Source: JAZKIX01 sp040384645 (GTDB lineage: Bacteria > Pseudomonadota > Gammaproteobacteria > Burkholderiales > Burkholderiaceae_D). Taken from it: 34,261 nt of DNA. The DNA lies in contig JAZKIX010000204.1 of assembly GCA_040384645.1 (NCBI GenBank), forward strand, positions 1-34,261, read 5' to 3'. The notes beneath the pieces are model-generated. The model was not told the DNA's origin and made no database searches. It was given only the letters and a program-made list of their open reading frames with translations. Positions 24,519-33,450 of this stretch are shown piece by piece. Positions within the stretch are counted from its first letter, which is position 1. Every line of letters starts with the position of its first letter. Position numbers and translations under genes: made by a program.

Positions 24519-24610
24519 TTTTCGACAATTATATGGGGGTATAGCCAAAAAATAGGTCAAATCCTCACGTTTTTATTGGGCCTATAAAAATACATATGGG
24601 AGTATTTTTT
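24519..24610 (-). repeat. Dispersed ATATAC-box intergenic element, copy E
   Basis: On the minus strand: an 8-bp inverted repeat AAAAATAC-N8-GTATTTTT, then GCCCAATAAAAACGTGAGGA, then GGCTATACCCCCATATAATT. First bases of the two boxes are at 24607 and 24544, 63 bp apart. Lies in the divergent space between copA and the LacI gene, upstream of the CueR promoter. Confidence 0.8.
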
Positions 24611-24612
24611 AT

Positions 24613-25061
24613 GAAAAGCACCTGCATTGATGCATATGCCCAGTGTCGATACAACAAATGTCGGTCATCTCCTTTACATCCACAGCTTGCGCGCGGTCGT
24701 TAGCATTGGTGGACTTTCCATGTGATTCTAGCGCGAGGCAAGCCGTCGCGTCCTGAACCGTGGCGCCGCAAAAGCCGTTTAAATAAAAATTAATCCAAGG
24801 CAGTCCCCGGCACGATTTATCTCTTGTGCGGCGCACCTAAAAATGAAAAGCGGCGTGCTACCTGCACCAAAACTGGTGACACATTTGTCTTCAAATTAGC
24901 TACCGGAAAGGGATGGAAAGCCGGCGCCGCCAAGGTAATACGGTCTGCATCGCCTGATCGCGTATTCAGCGCCAAAAAAATTGGTTTTACACAAGTTTTT
25001 AGCGCAAGTTTGATGCATCGCAATATCGATTGTTCTTGCACCGCTTATCGTCATGGACTAT
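24613..25061. other. Gene-free stretch between copA and the LacI gene
   Basis: About 450 bp. Open frames of up to 79 codons exist on both strands (for example + 24824-25063), but none has a ribosome site or recognisable sequence. No RNA gene or repeat seen beyond copy E of the dispersed element. Confidence 0.5.
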
Positions 25062-25081
25062 AAATGTAATCGATTACATTT
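25062..25081. promoter_or_regulatory. LacI-type operator palindrome
   Basis: AAATGTAATCGATTACATTT is a perfect 20-bp palindrome with the central CG typical of LacI/PurR-family sites, 30 bp upstream of the LacI-family gene. Most likely the autoregulatory operator that also controls the sugar cluster. Confidence 0.85.
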
Positions 25082-25111
25082 CTGTTGGATTCAGGCTTTT
25101 ACAATGTTTAT

Positions 25112-26140
25112 ATGTCACTAACGCCAACCGTCACTCCGGCGCCCGATTTGCGGGCATCGATCAGCGCCGTTGCGGAACATGCCGGTGTATCGGTGGCGAC
25201 CGTATCGCGTGTGATGAATGATCAAGCGGGTGTGCGGCCGAAAACGCGTGACAAGGTGCTGGCCGCAGTCGATGCCTTGGGTTATCGGATGAATCATTTG
25301 GCGCGTAATCTACGTACCGCAGAAAGCCGCTTATTGCTGACCATGGTGCCCGATGTCGGCAATCCTTTTTATGCCGAGATTGTGCGCGGTATCGATAGCG
25401 TGGCGCGCCAGCAAGGCTATTTTGTGCTGCTATGCGATACCGGTGCCGACGAGGGGCGCGAACGCTCGTATTTCGACTTGTTGCGGACCCATCGCGCCGA
25501 CGGTGCAATCTGTCTCGACCCCGATACGATCCAGCATGCCTTGTCGAATGAATCGATGAGTTTGCCATGGGTCGCCTGTTGCGAATTCGATCCGACCGTG
25601 GCCGTGCCATACGTAGGGATCGACAATCACGCCGCTGCCGGCGATGCGGTGCGGCATTTGATCGAGCGTGGCCATCGGCGGATCGGCTTGATCAATTCTG
25701 AGGCGCGGTATTCGTATGCACGGCAACGCGAGCGCGGCTATCTCGATGCCCTGAGTGATGCCGGCGTCAATGCGCGGCCCGAATGGCGCCAGACAGTACA
25801 CAGCGTCGATTACGCCGCCGGGTGCGCGGCAGCACTGGAAATGATGGCGCAGCCAGATGCCCCGAGCGCGATTTTTGCGGTGTCGGACACACTGGCGATT
25901 GGGGTGCTATCGGCCTTGCGCCAGTTGGGCAAACGGGTGCCGCAAGACGTGGCGGTGATCGGCTTCGATGATATTTCGATTGCGGCGCAGATCGATCCCG
26001 GCTTGACGACGATTGCGCAACCAATGCGGGCGCTGGGCGAAACAGCCGCGCAACTTTTATTACAGCGCCTGGCCGAGCCGAGAGTGGCCGTGCCGGGCGT
26101 CCTGCTCCAGCATCAATTGGTCATGAGGGGTAGCACATGA
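25112..26140 (+). CDS. LacI-family transcriptional regulator
   Basis: 342 residues from the ATG at 25112; a TTG at 25085 is in frame but less likely. N-terminal HTH ISAVAEHAGVSVATVSRVMND with the hinge helix region NHLARNLRTAES. It is followed by a periplasmic-binding-protein-like sugar-sensing domain (VPDVGNPFYAEIVRGIDSVARQQGY, AIFAVSDTLAIGVLSALRQLG, VIGFDDISIAAQIDPGLTTIAQP). The effector is unknown, presumably the sugar or its derivative imported by the neighbouring transporter. Lies directly after a palindromic operator and immediately before the ABC genes (22 bp to the ATG at 26163), so it probably represses its own operon. Confidence 0.92.
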   Translation: MSLTPTVTPAPDLRASISAVAEHAGVSVATVSRVMNDQAGVRPKTRDKVLAAVDALGYRMNHLARNLRTAESRLLLTMVPDVGNPFYAEIVRGIDSVARQQGYFVLLCDTGADEGRERSYFDLLRTHRADGAICLDPDTIQHALSNESMSLPWVACCEFDPTVAVPYVGIDNHAAAGDAVRHLIERGHRRIGLINSEARYSYARQRERGYLDALSDAGVNARPEWRQTVHSVDYAAGCAAALEMMAQPDAPSAIFAVSDTLAIGVLSALRQLGKRVPQDVAVIGFDDISIAAQIDPGLTTIAQPMRALGETAAQLLLQRLAEPRVAVPGVLLQHQLVMRGST

Positions 26141-26162
26141 GGTGTCAGATGAAGGCGGTCAT

Positions 26163-27650
26163 ATGAGTGTCGCGGTGAGTTTCAATAATATCTGCAAGGA
26201 TTTCGGTCCGGTGCGGGTGTTGCACGGCGTCAGTTTCGATCTTGCGCCGGGTCGGGTCTACGGTTTGCTAGGCGAAAACGGTGCCGGTAAATCAACCCTG
26301 ATGAAAATCCTGGCCGGTTACGAAGCCGTCAGCGAAGGTCAGCTGGTGATTGATGGCCAGCCGCAAATATTTGCTAGTTCCCGTGCTGCCGAAGCCTTTG
26401 GCATCGTGCTGATCCATCAGGAATTCAATCTGGCCGAGCATTTGACGATTGCACAAAATATTTTTCTCGGCCATGAAAAACGCAAAGGTTGGCTGCTCGA
26501 CGATGCCGCCATGAATAGCGAAGCGGCGGGCTATTTGCAGCAGGTCGGGCTCGATGTCGGCCCCGGCACCAAGGTGCGCGAGCTGATCGTAGCCGAGAAG
26601 CAGTTGGTCGAAATCGCCAAGGCGCTATCGCGCAAGGCGCGCTTTTTGATCATGGATGAGCCGACCGCGACCCTGACCTCGTCCGAGACGCAGCGCTTGT
26701 TTGCGGTCATGGCGCAGCTCAAAGCCGATGGCGTGACCATCTTGTATATCTCGCACAAGCTGGACGAAGTCGAACGCAATACGGACGAAGTGATCGTGAT
26801 GCGCGATGGCCGTTTCATCACCCGCGAGCCGACCGCCGGTCTGAGCCGGCAACAGATGGCGAACCTGATGGTGGGGCGCGAGTTGTCGGACATGTTCCCG
26901 GCCAAGCCGCCATTGCCTGACGATGCCGCAGTCTTGCTCAAAGTCGAGGGCTTGTCAGTGCCGGGCTGGTCGACTAATTTATCGTTTGAAGTGCGCGCCG
27001 GCGAGATTTTTGGCTTTGCCGGACTGGTCGGCGCCGGCCGTACCGAATCGTTCGAAGCTTTGATCGGATTGCGCCCGCGCAGTGCCGGCAAGGTTGAATT
27101 AAATGGCAAGCCAGTCGATTTGCGCAACCCGCGCCAAGCGATGCAGCACGGCATGACCTACCTGAGCGAAGACCGCAAAGGGAAGGGCTTGCACGTCAAT
27201 CTGGGTTTGCGTGAAAACCTGACCCTGATGACGATGGAGCGCTATGCCCATCCCTGGCTCGATTTAAAGGCGGAAAAATCGGCGCTGGCGACAGCGGTCG
27301 AGGCTTTCAATATTCGCACCGGCGACCTCGACAGCAAGGCGCGCATGCTGTCCGGCGGCAATCAGCAAAAGCTGGCGCTGGCTAAATTCCTGCATCCCGA
27401 CCCCCGCGTCGTGATCTTGGACGAGCCGACCCGCGGCGTCGACGTCGGGGCCAAGCGCGATATCTATTTCTTGATCCACAGCCTGGCCGCGCAGGGCCGC
27501 GCTGTGATCGTGATTTCATCGGAATTGATTGAATTAATTGGCCTGTGTCATCGCGTCGCCGTGATGCGTGCAGGCACCTTACAAACCACGCTCGGCATCG
27601 AGCATTTGACTGAAGAGGAGTTGATTGCACATGCAACCGGCACGCACTGA
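26163..27650 (+). CDS. Sugar ABC transporter, duplicated ATPase (RbsA/MglA type)
   Basis: 495 residues from the ATG at 26163 with AAGG 7 nt upstream; a GTG at 26142 is the alternative. Two ABC domains in one chain. Domain 1 has Walker A GENGAGKS (37-44) and FLIMDEPTATLT with the shortened signature of this family. Domain 2 has LSGGNQQKLALAKFL and VVILDEPTRGVDVG, with a degenerate Walker A (GLVGAGRTES), as in RbsA. It powers uptake through the permease encoded next, with a 20-bp overlap. Substrate class: pentose, hexose or polyol; not resolvable from sequence. Confidence 0.95.
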   Translation: MSVAVSFNNICKDFGPVRVLHGVSFDLAPGRVYGLLGENGAGKSTLMKILAGYEAVSEGQLVIDGQPQIFASSRAAEAFGIVLIHQEFNLAEHLTIAQNIFLGHEKRKGWLLDDAAMNSEAAGYLQQVGLDVGPGTKVRELIVAEKQLVEIAKALSRKARFLIMDEPTATLTSSETQRLFAVMAQLKADGVTILYISHKLDEVERNTDEVIVMRDGRFITREPTAGLSRQQMANLMVGRELSDMFPAKPPLPDDAAVLLKVEGLSVPGWSTNLSFEVRAGEIFGFAGLVGAGRTESFEALIGLRPRSAGKVELNGKPVDLRNPRQAMQHGMTYLSEDRKGKGLHVNLGLRENLTLMTMERYAHPWLDLKAEKSALATAVEAFNIRTGDLDSKARMLSGGNQQKLALAKFLHPDPRVVILDEPTRGVDVGAKRDIYFLIHSLAAQGRAVIVISSELIELIGLCHRVAVMRAGTLQTTLGIEHLTEEELIAHATGTH

Positions 27651-28659
27651 ACCCAAACCCACGGCGGGCAGTTTTACCAGCAATTCCGCCAATTTGATCG
27701 CTCGCATTAAGACGCTGGGGCCGCTGATCGGATTGATCGTTTTATGCATCGCCGGCACCTTGCTTAACAGTGATTTTGCGACCGTCGACAATATGATGAA
27801 TGTGCTGACCCGCACCGCCTTCATTGGCATCATCGCGGTAGGCATGACTTTCGTAATTATTTCCGGCGGGATCGATCTCTCGGTCGGGTCGATGGCAGCG
27901 CTGATCGCCGGCAGCATGATTTATTTCATGAATTTTTTGCTGAATGGTATTGCCGGTTTTACACCCAGCCCGCTGACAATTGTCGTGTTGGGGATCGTCA
28001 TGGCGCTGGTGTTAGGTGTGGTGTTTGGACTGGTGCACGGTTTGCTGATTACCAAGGGCAGCATCGAACCGTTCATCGTCACGCTTGGCACGCTCGGCAT
28101 CTTCCGCGCCTTCCTGACTTATCTGGCCGATGGCGGCGCGCTCACTCTCGACAACGCACTCTCCGATATATATAGCCCGGTGTATTACCACAGCATGCTT
28201 GGGGTGCCGATTCCGATCTGGGTCTTTCTGCTAGTGGCCATCGGCGGCGCACTGATCCTTAATCGCACCACTTTTGGCCGCCATGTGCAAGCCATCGGCT
28301 CCAATGAGCAAGTAGCGCGCTATGCCGCAGTCCAGGTCGATCTGGTCAAGATGTCGACCTATATGCTGCTCGGTGTTTGCGTTGGGGTGGCGACCGTGTT
28401 GTACGTGCCGCGCCTTGGTTCGGCCTCACCCACTACCGGTTTGTTGTGGGAGCTGGAAGCGATTGCTGCCGTGGTCGTCGGCGGCACCGCATTGAAGGGG
28501 GGCGAGGGGCGCATTATCGGCACTGTGATCGGCGCAATCTTGCTCTCAGTGATCAGCAATATTCTCAACCTGACCAGCATCATCAGCGTGTATCTCAATG
28601 CAGCAGTGCAAGGTGTGGTGATTATCGCGGTGGCTTTCATGCAACGCGGACGGAAATAA
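27631..28659 (+). CDS. Sugar ABC transporter permease (RbsC type)
   Basis: 342 residues from the ATG at 27631 (GAGGAG 10 nt upstream; a TTG at 27625 is possible). About ten membrane segments. Family motifs visible are VGMTFVIISGGIDLSVGSMAAL, FIVTLGTLGIFRAFLTYLADGG, FGRHVQAIGSNEQVARYAAVQVD and AIAAVVVGGTALKGGEGRIIGTVIGA. Inner-membrane channel of the RbsABC-type importer. Translation is coupled with the ATPase gene. The 96-bp gap to the binding-protein gene contains only a tandem AAAGAGCAC repeat (28682-28699). Confidence 0.95.
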   Translation: MQPARTEPKPTAGSFTSNSANLIARIKTLGPLIGLIVLCIAGTLLNSDFATVDNMMNVLTRTAFIGIIAVGMTFVIISGGIDLSVGSMAALIAGSMIYFMNFLLNGIAGFTPSPLTIVVLGIVMALVLGVVFGLVHGLLITKGSIEPFIVTLGTLGIFRAFLTYLADGGALTLDNALSDIYSPVYYHSMLGVPIPIWVFLLVAIGGALILNRTTFGRHVQAIGSNEQVARYAAVQVDLVKMSTYMLLGVCVGVATVLYVPRLGSASPTTGLLWELEAIAAVVVGGTALKGGEGRIIGTVIGAILLSVISNILNLTSIISVYLNAAVQGVVIIAVAFMQRGRK

Positions 28660-28755
28660 GTAGTCGTACTTGGTTTTAAAAAAAGAGCACAAAGAGCACA
28701 TCGTATTTTTAAAAGGGATCGCCATTTGCGGCACCCATAACCTGGAGGAAGTAAC

Positions 28756-29709
28756 ATGAAACGTTTTACCAAAGTGTTAGGCGCGGGATTGTTGGCATTG
28801 AATGCCTTGTCAGCGGTAGCCGCAGAAAAAATCGTAATGGGTGTGGCTATCCCAACGGCGACGCACAGCTTTACGGCTGGTATCGTATTTTGGGCGAACC
28901 AAGCCAAGGCAGAATTGGAAAAAGCCCACCCGGACTTAAAAATCATCGTCAAGACCGCTGCCGGCGCGCCTGAACAAGCCAATCAGCTGCAAGACATGCT
29001 GACCGTCAACAAGATCAACACCCTGGTCATTTTCCCGATTGAATCAGCCTCGCTGACCCAACCGGTGGCGCAAGTGAAGAGCAAAGGCGTGTACGTTACT
29101 GTGGTTGATCGTGGTCTGACTACAGCAGCAGCGCAAGATGCTTACGTCGCAGGCGACAATACCGCTTTCGGTAAAATCCCAGCGGAATACCTGGCTAAAC
29201 GCATGAATGGCAAAGGTAACGTCGTGGTGTTCCGCGGTATGCCGGTGGAGATTGACAAAGAGCGTTTCGATGCCTTCAACTCCGTCATGAAAAACTATCC
29301 TGACATCAAAATTCTCGATGCCAAATACGGCAACTGGAATCGCGACGATGCGTTCAAAGTCATGCAAGATTACTTGACACGCTTCAAACAAATTGATGCA
29401 GTATGGGCGGCTGACGATGATATGGCGATTGGTGTACAAAAGGCGATCGATCAAGCCAAGCGTACCGATATTAAAGAAATTTTTGGCGGTGCCGGTGCTA
29501 AGGGCGCAGTTAAAAAGATCATGGATAACTCAGACAAAATGATCCAAGCCAACGTCTCTTACTCGCCTAAGTTCATGTACGACGCGATCAAGATGACGGC
29601 AGAAGCACGTTTGAAAGGCGAGAAATTGCCGGCGAACACCATTATTCCTTCAGTCTTGATCAACAAGGATAATGCCAAACAGTTCTATTTCCCAGATTCA
29701 CCGTTTTAA
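28756..29709 (+). CDS. Sugar-binding periplasmic protein (RbsB type)
   Basis: 317 residues. The signal peptide MKRFTKVLGAGLLALNALSAVAA is cleaved near residue 22. The mature part has the type-I binding-protein fold of the ribose/galactose/autoinducer-2 group: VMGVAIPTATHSFTAGIVFWANQAK, NTLVIFPIESASLTQPV, VDRGL, AYVAGDNTAFG and IDAVWAADDDMAIGVQKA. Strong ribosome site TGGAGGAAG. Lower G+C and more A-rich codons than its neighbours, a usual sign of high expression. Followed by a good terminator, so it probably ends the transporter transcript. Confidence 0.95.
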   Translation: MKRFTKVLGAGLLALNALSAVAAEKIVMGVAIPTATHSFTAGIVFWANQAKAELEKAHPDLKIIVKTAAGAPEQANQLQDMLTVNKINTLVIFPIESASLTQPVAQVKSKGVYVTVVDRGLTTAAAQDAYVAGDNTAFGKIPAEYLAKRMNGKGNVVVFRGMPVEIDKERFDAFNSVMKNYPDIKILDAKYGNWNRDDAFKVMQDYLTRFKQIDAVWAADDDMAIGVQKAIDQAKRTDIKEIFGGAGAKGAVKKIMDNSDKMIQANVSYSPKFMYDAIKMTAEARLKGEKLPANTIIPSVLINKDNAKQFYFPDSPF

Positions 29710-29740
29710 TTCCACCATTTTTAAAGCTGGCCCACCCCCT

Positions 29741-29784
29741 CCGGTAGGCGCCGCTTGATGGCGGTGTTTACCGGCTTTTTATTT
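29741..29784 (+). terminator. Intrinsic terminator after the binding-protein gene
   Basis: CCGGTA...CCGC and GCGG...TACCGG form an interrupted stem, followed by CTTTTTATTT, about 30 bp past the stop. Confidence 0.7.
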
Positions 29785-29888
29785 CTGACCTTGCGCGCGC
29801 CCGGCGTTGCACTATTTGCCGGGTGTTGTGGATTTTGTATGGATGACGTGTAAGGTCAGTTATTTTTTTATAAGACAAGGAGTGCTCC

Positions 29889-30941
29889 GTGAAAACAATC
29901 AAGGGCCCGGCCATTTTTCTAGCCCAATTCATGGGTGACAAAGCGCCATTCGATACCTTGGCGCACCTGGGTGAATGGGCCGCCGGCCTCGGTTACAAAG
30001 GCATCCAGTTGCCGACCGACCCGCGTTTATTTGATCTGGCATTGGCAGCGCAGAGCCAGACTTATTGCGACGACATCGCAGGCACGCTGGCGCAATATGG
30101 CTTGCAAGTGACTGAACTATCGACCCATTTGCAAGGCCAGTTGGTGGCGGTGCATCCGGCATACGATGCCCTCTTCGATGGTTTTGCCGCAGCCCATGTG
30201 CGCGGCAACCCGGCGGCGCGTACCGCCTGGGCGATCGAACAATTAAAGTTTGCCGCCACTGCATCGCAGCGGCTCGGCTTAACGGCGCATGTGACCTTTT
30301 CCGGCGCGCTGGCATGGCCGTATTTATACCCTTGGCCGCAACGCCCCAAAGGCTTGGTGGAAGCGGCCTTCGCTGAGCTGGCCAAGCGCTGGCACCCGAT
30401 TCTCGATGCCTTCGATGCTGCCGGTGTTGACCTGTGCTACGAGTTGCATCCAGGCGAAGATTTGCACGACGGTGTCACCTTTGAGCGTTTTCTCGATGCG
30501 GTGGATCAGCATCCGCGCGCCAGCATCTTGTACGACCCCAGCCACTTCATGCTGCAACAGCTTGATTACCTTGCCTTCATCGATATCTATCACGCACGCA
30601 TCAAGGCTTTCCACGTCAAGGATGCCGAGTTCCGTCCGACCGGCCGGCAAGGCGTATATGGCGGTTTCTCAAGCTGGGAAGATCGTGCCGGGCGCTTCCG
30701 TTCGCTGGGCGATGGCCAGATCGATTTCAGCGCAATATTCTCTAAATTTGCGCAATACGATTTCCCCGGTTGGGCCGTGCTGGAATGGGAGTGCGCGCTG
30801 AAACATCCAGAAGATGGTGCAGCCGAAGGCGCTGATTTTATCCGCCGCCATATCATCCGCGTGGCGGAACGGGCTTTCGATGATTTTGCCGGTAGTGCGG
30901 TGAAGCAGGATCAGATTGATCAGTTGCTGGGTTTGAAATAA
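29889..30941 (+). CDS. Sugar phosphate isomerase/epimerase-like TIM-barrel protein
   Basis: 350 residues, starting with GTG at 29889 (AAGGAG 6 nt upstream). An AP-endonuclease-2/xylose-isomerase-like barrel with the metal-ligand motifs YELHPGEDLHDG, ILYDPSHFML, KAFHVKDAEF and VLEWECALKHP. Some relatives located beside Gfo/Idh oxidoreductases act on 3-keto-sugars or isomerise keto-sugars. The short distance to the Gfo/Idh gene and the same direction suggest a shared pathway. It lies after a terminator, so it may be transcribed partly by read-through or from its own promoter in the 179-bp gap. Confidence 0.88.
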   Translation: MKTIKGPAIFLAQFMGDKAPFDTLAHLGEWAAGLGYKGIQLPTDPRLFDLALAAQSQTYCDDIAGTLAQYGLQVTELSTHLQGQLVAVHPAYDALFDGFAAAHVRGNPAARTAWAIEQLKFAATASQRLGLTAHVTFSGALAWPYLYPWPQRPKGLVEAAFAELAKRWHPILDAFDAAGVDLCYELHPGEDLHDGVTFERFLDAVDQHPRASILYDPSHFMLQQLDYLAFIDIYHARIKAFHVKDAEFRPTGRQGVYGGFSSWEDRAGRFRSLGDGQIDFSAIFSKFAQYDFPGWAVLEWECALKHPEDGAAEGADFIRRHIIRVAERAFDDFAGSAVKQDQIDQLLGLK

Positions 30942-30973
30942 CTTCAAACAACCGGCTGAAAACAAGCGCCAGA

Positions 30974-31092
30974 GGAGTCCCCTCCCTTTCATGACGCTCG
31001 GCTAGAGGGAAGGTTGGGGATGGGTTTTTTGTGCGTGGTGCGACGGCAACCCATCCCCCACTCAGCCTCCGCCTTGAAAGGGGAGGAGCAAG
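30974..31092. repeat. Large imperfect inverted repeat (REP-like)
   Basis: The inner stem GGGGATGGGTT / AACCCATCCCC (31016-31026 and 31048-31058) is a perfect 11 bp with a 21-nt loop. Outside it, CTCCCCTCCCTTTCA-like and TTGAAAGGGGAGGAG-like arms also pair, interrupted. This resembles the C/G-rich intergenic repeats found in many proteobacteria. Lies between the isomerase and the Gfo/Idh genes. Confidence 0.75.
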
Positions 31093-31150
31093 TCGACACC
31101 ATTTGCACATCAAATGGCGTTGGCATAGCAAACACAATAAAGGGCTAAAA

Positions 31151-32302
31151 ATGCAAAAACGTTTAAGACTCGGCATGGTCGGTGGTGGCCAAGGCGCTTT
31201 CATCGGATCAGTCCACCGTATCGCCGCAAGGCTCGATGATTACTATGAATTAGTCGCTGGCGCGCTCTCCAGCAATCCCGCCCGCGCCGCCATCAGTGCA
31301 GAAGAAATACGCATCGATCCCAACCGCAGTTACAGCGATTTCCGCGAAATGGCGCGCGCCGAAGCGGCGCGGCCGGACGGCATCGAAGTCGTCTCTATCG
31401 TCACACCCAACTATTTACATGCACCGGTAGCCACCGCTTTTCTGGAAGCCGGCATCCACGTGATCTGCGACAAGCCACTGGCCATTTCAATGGCGGAAGG
31501 CAAGGCCTTGGCCGAATTGGCGCGGCAAAAAAATCGGGTGTTCGCCCTGACGCATACTTACACCGGCTACCCTATGGTGCGACATGCCAAATCGCTGGTC
31601 GAAGCCGGCGAACTGGGCGATCTGCGGCTGGTGCAAGTCGAATATTCGCAAGACTGGCTGGCTGCGTCGATTGGCCGCAGCGATACCGGCGCCGCCGACA
31701 ACTGGCATAACGACCCGCTGCGCTCCGGCCCTGGCGGCACGCTGGCCGATGTTGGCACCCACGCCTATCAATTGACCCAATACATCAGCGGCCAGACCCC
31801 GACCCAATTGCTAGCTGAACTCAATACCTTCGTACCCGGCCGCCCCATCGACGACCATGTGCAAGTGATGCTGCGCTATGCCAACGGCGCCCGTGGCACC
31901 TTATGGGCTAGCCAGGTCGCCACCGGTTGTGAAAATGCACTGCGTCTGCGCCTGTATGGCAGCAAAGCCCAGCTTGCTTTCAACCAGGAAAATCCGAACG
32001 AATTGTGGCTCACGCCGCAAGGCGGCAACGCCCAGCGCCTGACGCCAGGCCGGGTCGGTAGTGCCGCCGCTGCGCATGCGACACGGGTGCCGGCCGGTCA
32101 TCCCGAAGGCTATATCGAAGCCTTTGCGCAACTCTATGTCGATGCGGCGCTACAGATCAGTGCAATCAATGCCGGGCAAGCGATCCCCGATGCCAGCCGC
32201 TGGTTGACCAATGTCGATGACGGCGTGGCAGGTATGGCATTCATCGATGCCGTGTTGCGCAGCCATCAAAACGATGGGCAATGGACCGATATCGCGCAAT
32301 AA
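31151..32302 (+). CDS. Gfo/Idh/MocA-family oxidoreductase
   Basis: 383 residues from the ATG at 31151 (AAGGG about 8 nt upstream); the open frame before it runs through the inverted repeat and is not credible as protein. N-terminal Rossmann domain with GMVGGGQGAFIG, the catalytic Lys in CDKPLA and the motif GGTLADVGTHAYQL carrying the active-site Asp/His. The C-terminal dimerisation domain is complete. These enzymes oxidise or reduce sugar hydroxyls with NAD(P), for example at C1 or C3. Together with the isomerase and the transporter it should process the imported sugar. Confidence 0.92.
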   Translation: MQKRLRLGMVGGGQGAFIGSVHRIAARLDDYYELVAGALSSNPARAAISAEEIRIDPNRSYSDFREMARAEAARPDGIEVVSIVTPNYLHAPVATAFLEAGIHVICDKPLAISMAEGKALAELARQKNRVFALTHTYTGYPMVRHAKSLVEAGELGDLRLVQVEYSQDWLAASIGRSDTGAADNWHNDPLRSGPGGTLADVGTHAYQLTQYISGQTPTQLLAELNTFVPGRPIDDHVQVMLRYANGARGTLWASQVATGCENALRLRLYGSKAQLAFNQENPNELWLTPQGGNAQRLTPGRVGSAAAAHATRVPAGHPEGYIEAFAQLYVDAALQISAINAGQAIPDASRWLTNVDDGVAGMAFIDAVLRSHQNDGQWTDIAQ

Positions 32303-32356
32303 TCACGCGGCGCAACTTATTTTAATTAACCCTCCACTGCAAGGCGTATCCGACCG

Positions 32357-33400
32357 ATGATTTACCAAGCACTCGACACCCGTTACAACGAAATGCAATA
32401 TCGCTTCTGCGGCAAAAGTGGCCTCAAGCTACCGGTACTCTCGCTCGGGCTGTGGCATAACTTTGGCGATTCGACCCCCATCCAATTGCAGCGCGAGATG
32501 TTGCGCACCGCATTTGACCTGGGTATTACCCATTTCGATCTTGCCAATAATTACGGCCCGCCATATGGCAGCGCCGAACGCAATTTCGGCCGCTTATTCA
32601 AGGAAGATTTCAAGCCCTACCGCGACGAATTGATCATCTCGTCCAAAGCTGGTTGGGATATGTGGCCCGGCCCGTATGGCAGCGGCGGCGGTTCGCGCAA
32701 ATACATCTTGGCTAGCCTGGATCAAAGCTTGCAGCGCATGGGACTCGATTACGTCGATATTTTTTATTCGCATCGTTTCGATGCCGAAACCCCGCTGGAA
32801 GAAACTGCCGGCGCGTTAGCCAGCGCTGTGCAGCAAGGTAAAGCGTTGTATGTCGGCATCTCGTCCTACTCGCCCGCCAAAACTGCCGAAATGGCAAGCT
32901 TGCTGCGTGAATGGAAAGTCCCGGTGCTGATCCACCAGCCTTCCTACAATATGCTCAACCGCTGGATCGAGCACGGCCTGCTCGACACGCTTGGCGCAGA
33001 AGGCATCGGCTGCATCGCTTTCACCGCGCTGGCGCAAGGCGTGCTGAGTGATAAATACCTGAACGGCATCCCGGCCGATTCACGTATTAACCGTCCCGGC
33101 GGCGGCTCTTTACAAGCGCACCATTTAAGCCCGCAAAATCTGGAACACGTCAAAGCCCTGAACCAGATTGCCAAGTCCCGCGGCCAGAGCCTGGCGCAAA
33201 TGGCCTACGCCTGGGTGCTACGCGATCCGCGCGTGACGACCACCCTGATCGGCGCCTCCAGCGTGGCGCAAATCATTGAAAACGTCGGCGCTCTCAAGCG
33301 CTTGGATTTCACTGCGGAAGAATTGGCTGCAATTGATGTTCAAGCCAAAGAAGGCGGGCTTAATCTGTGGGAAAAACCCTCGACTGATCAAAAGGTTTAA
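32357..33400 (+). CDS. gpr: Aldo/keto reductase, L-glyceraldehyde-3-phosphate reductase type (YghZ/Gpr)
   Basis: 347 residues. Very similar in pattern to E. coli YghZ (Gpr) from end to end: QYRFCGKSGLKLPVLSLGLW, FDLANNYGPPYGSAERNFGR, SSKAGWDMWPGPYGSGGGSR, VDIFYSHRFDAETPLEETAGAL, ISSYSPAKTAEM and NRWIEHGLLDTL. The catalytic tetrad Asp (FDLAN), Tyr (NNYG), Lys (SSKAG) and His (YSHR) is intact. The E. coli enzyme reduces L-glyceraldehyde 3-phosphate and other aldehydes with NADPH. It lies 54 bp after Gfo/Idh in the same direction and is probably cotranscribed. Here it may serve as detoxifier or as a pathway enzyme. Confidence 0.93.
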   Translation: MIYQALDTRYNEMQYRFCGKSGLKLPVLSLGLWHNFGDSTPIQLQREMLRTAFDLGITHFDLANNYGPPYGSAERNFGRLFKEDFKPYRDELIISSKAGWDMWPGPYGSGGGSRKYILASLDQSLQRMGLDYVDIFYSHRFDAETPLEETAGALASAVQQGKALYVGISSYSPAKTAEMASLLREWKVPVLIHQPSYNMLNRWIEHGLLDTLGAEGIGCIAFTALAQGVLSDKYLNGIPADSRINRPGGGSLQAHHLSPQNLEHVKALNQIAKSRGQSLAQMAYAWVLRDPRVTTTLIGASSVAQIIENVGALKRLDFTAEELAAIDVQAKEGGLNLWEKPSTDQKV

Positions 33401-33450
33401 CGGGACACTGTCTTCCTACACTGCGTGATGCTGTCGGAAAGGTAATTTTA

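Noticed and set aside
24531..24546. CsoR-like metal operator near copA
   Set aside because: The G-rich TATAC box is part of the dispersed element and recurs at loci unrelated to metals.
24824..25063. 79-codon open frame upstream of the LacI gene
   Set aside because: No ribosome site or recognisable family, and it runs into the operator; another frame on the minus strand covers the same bases.
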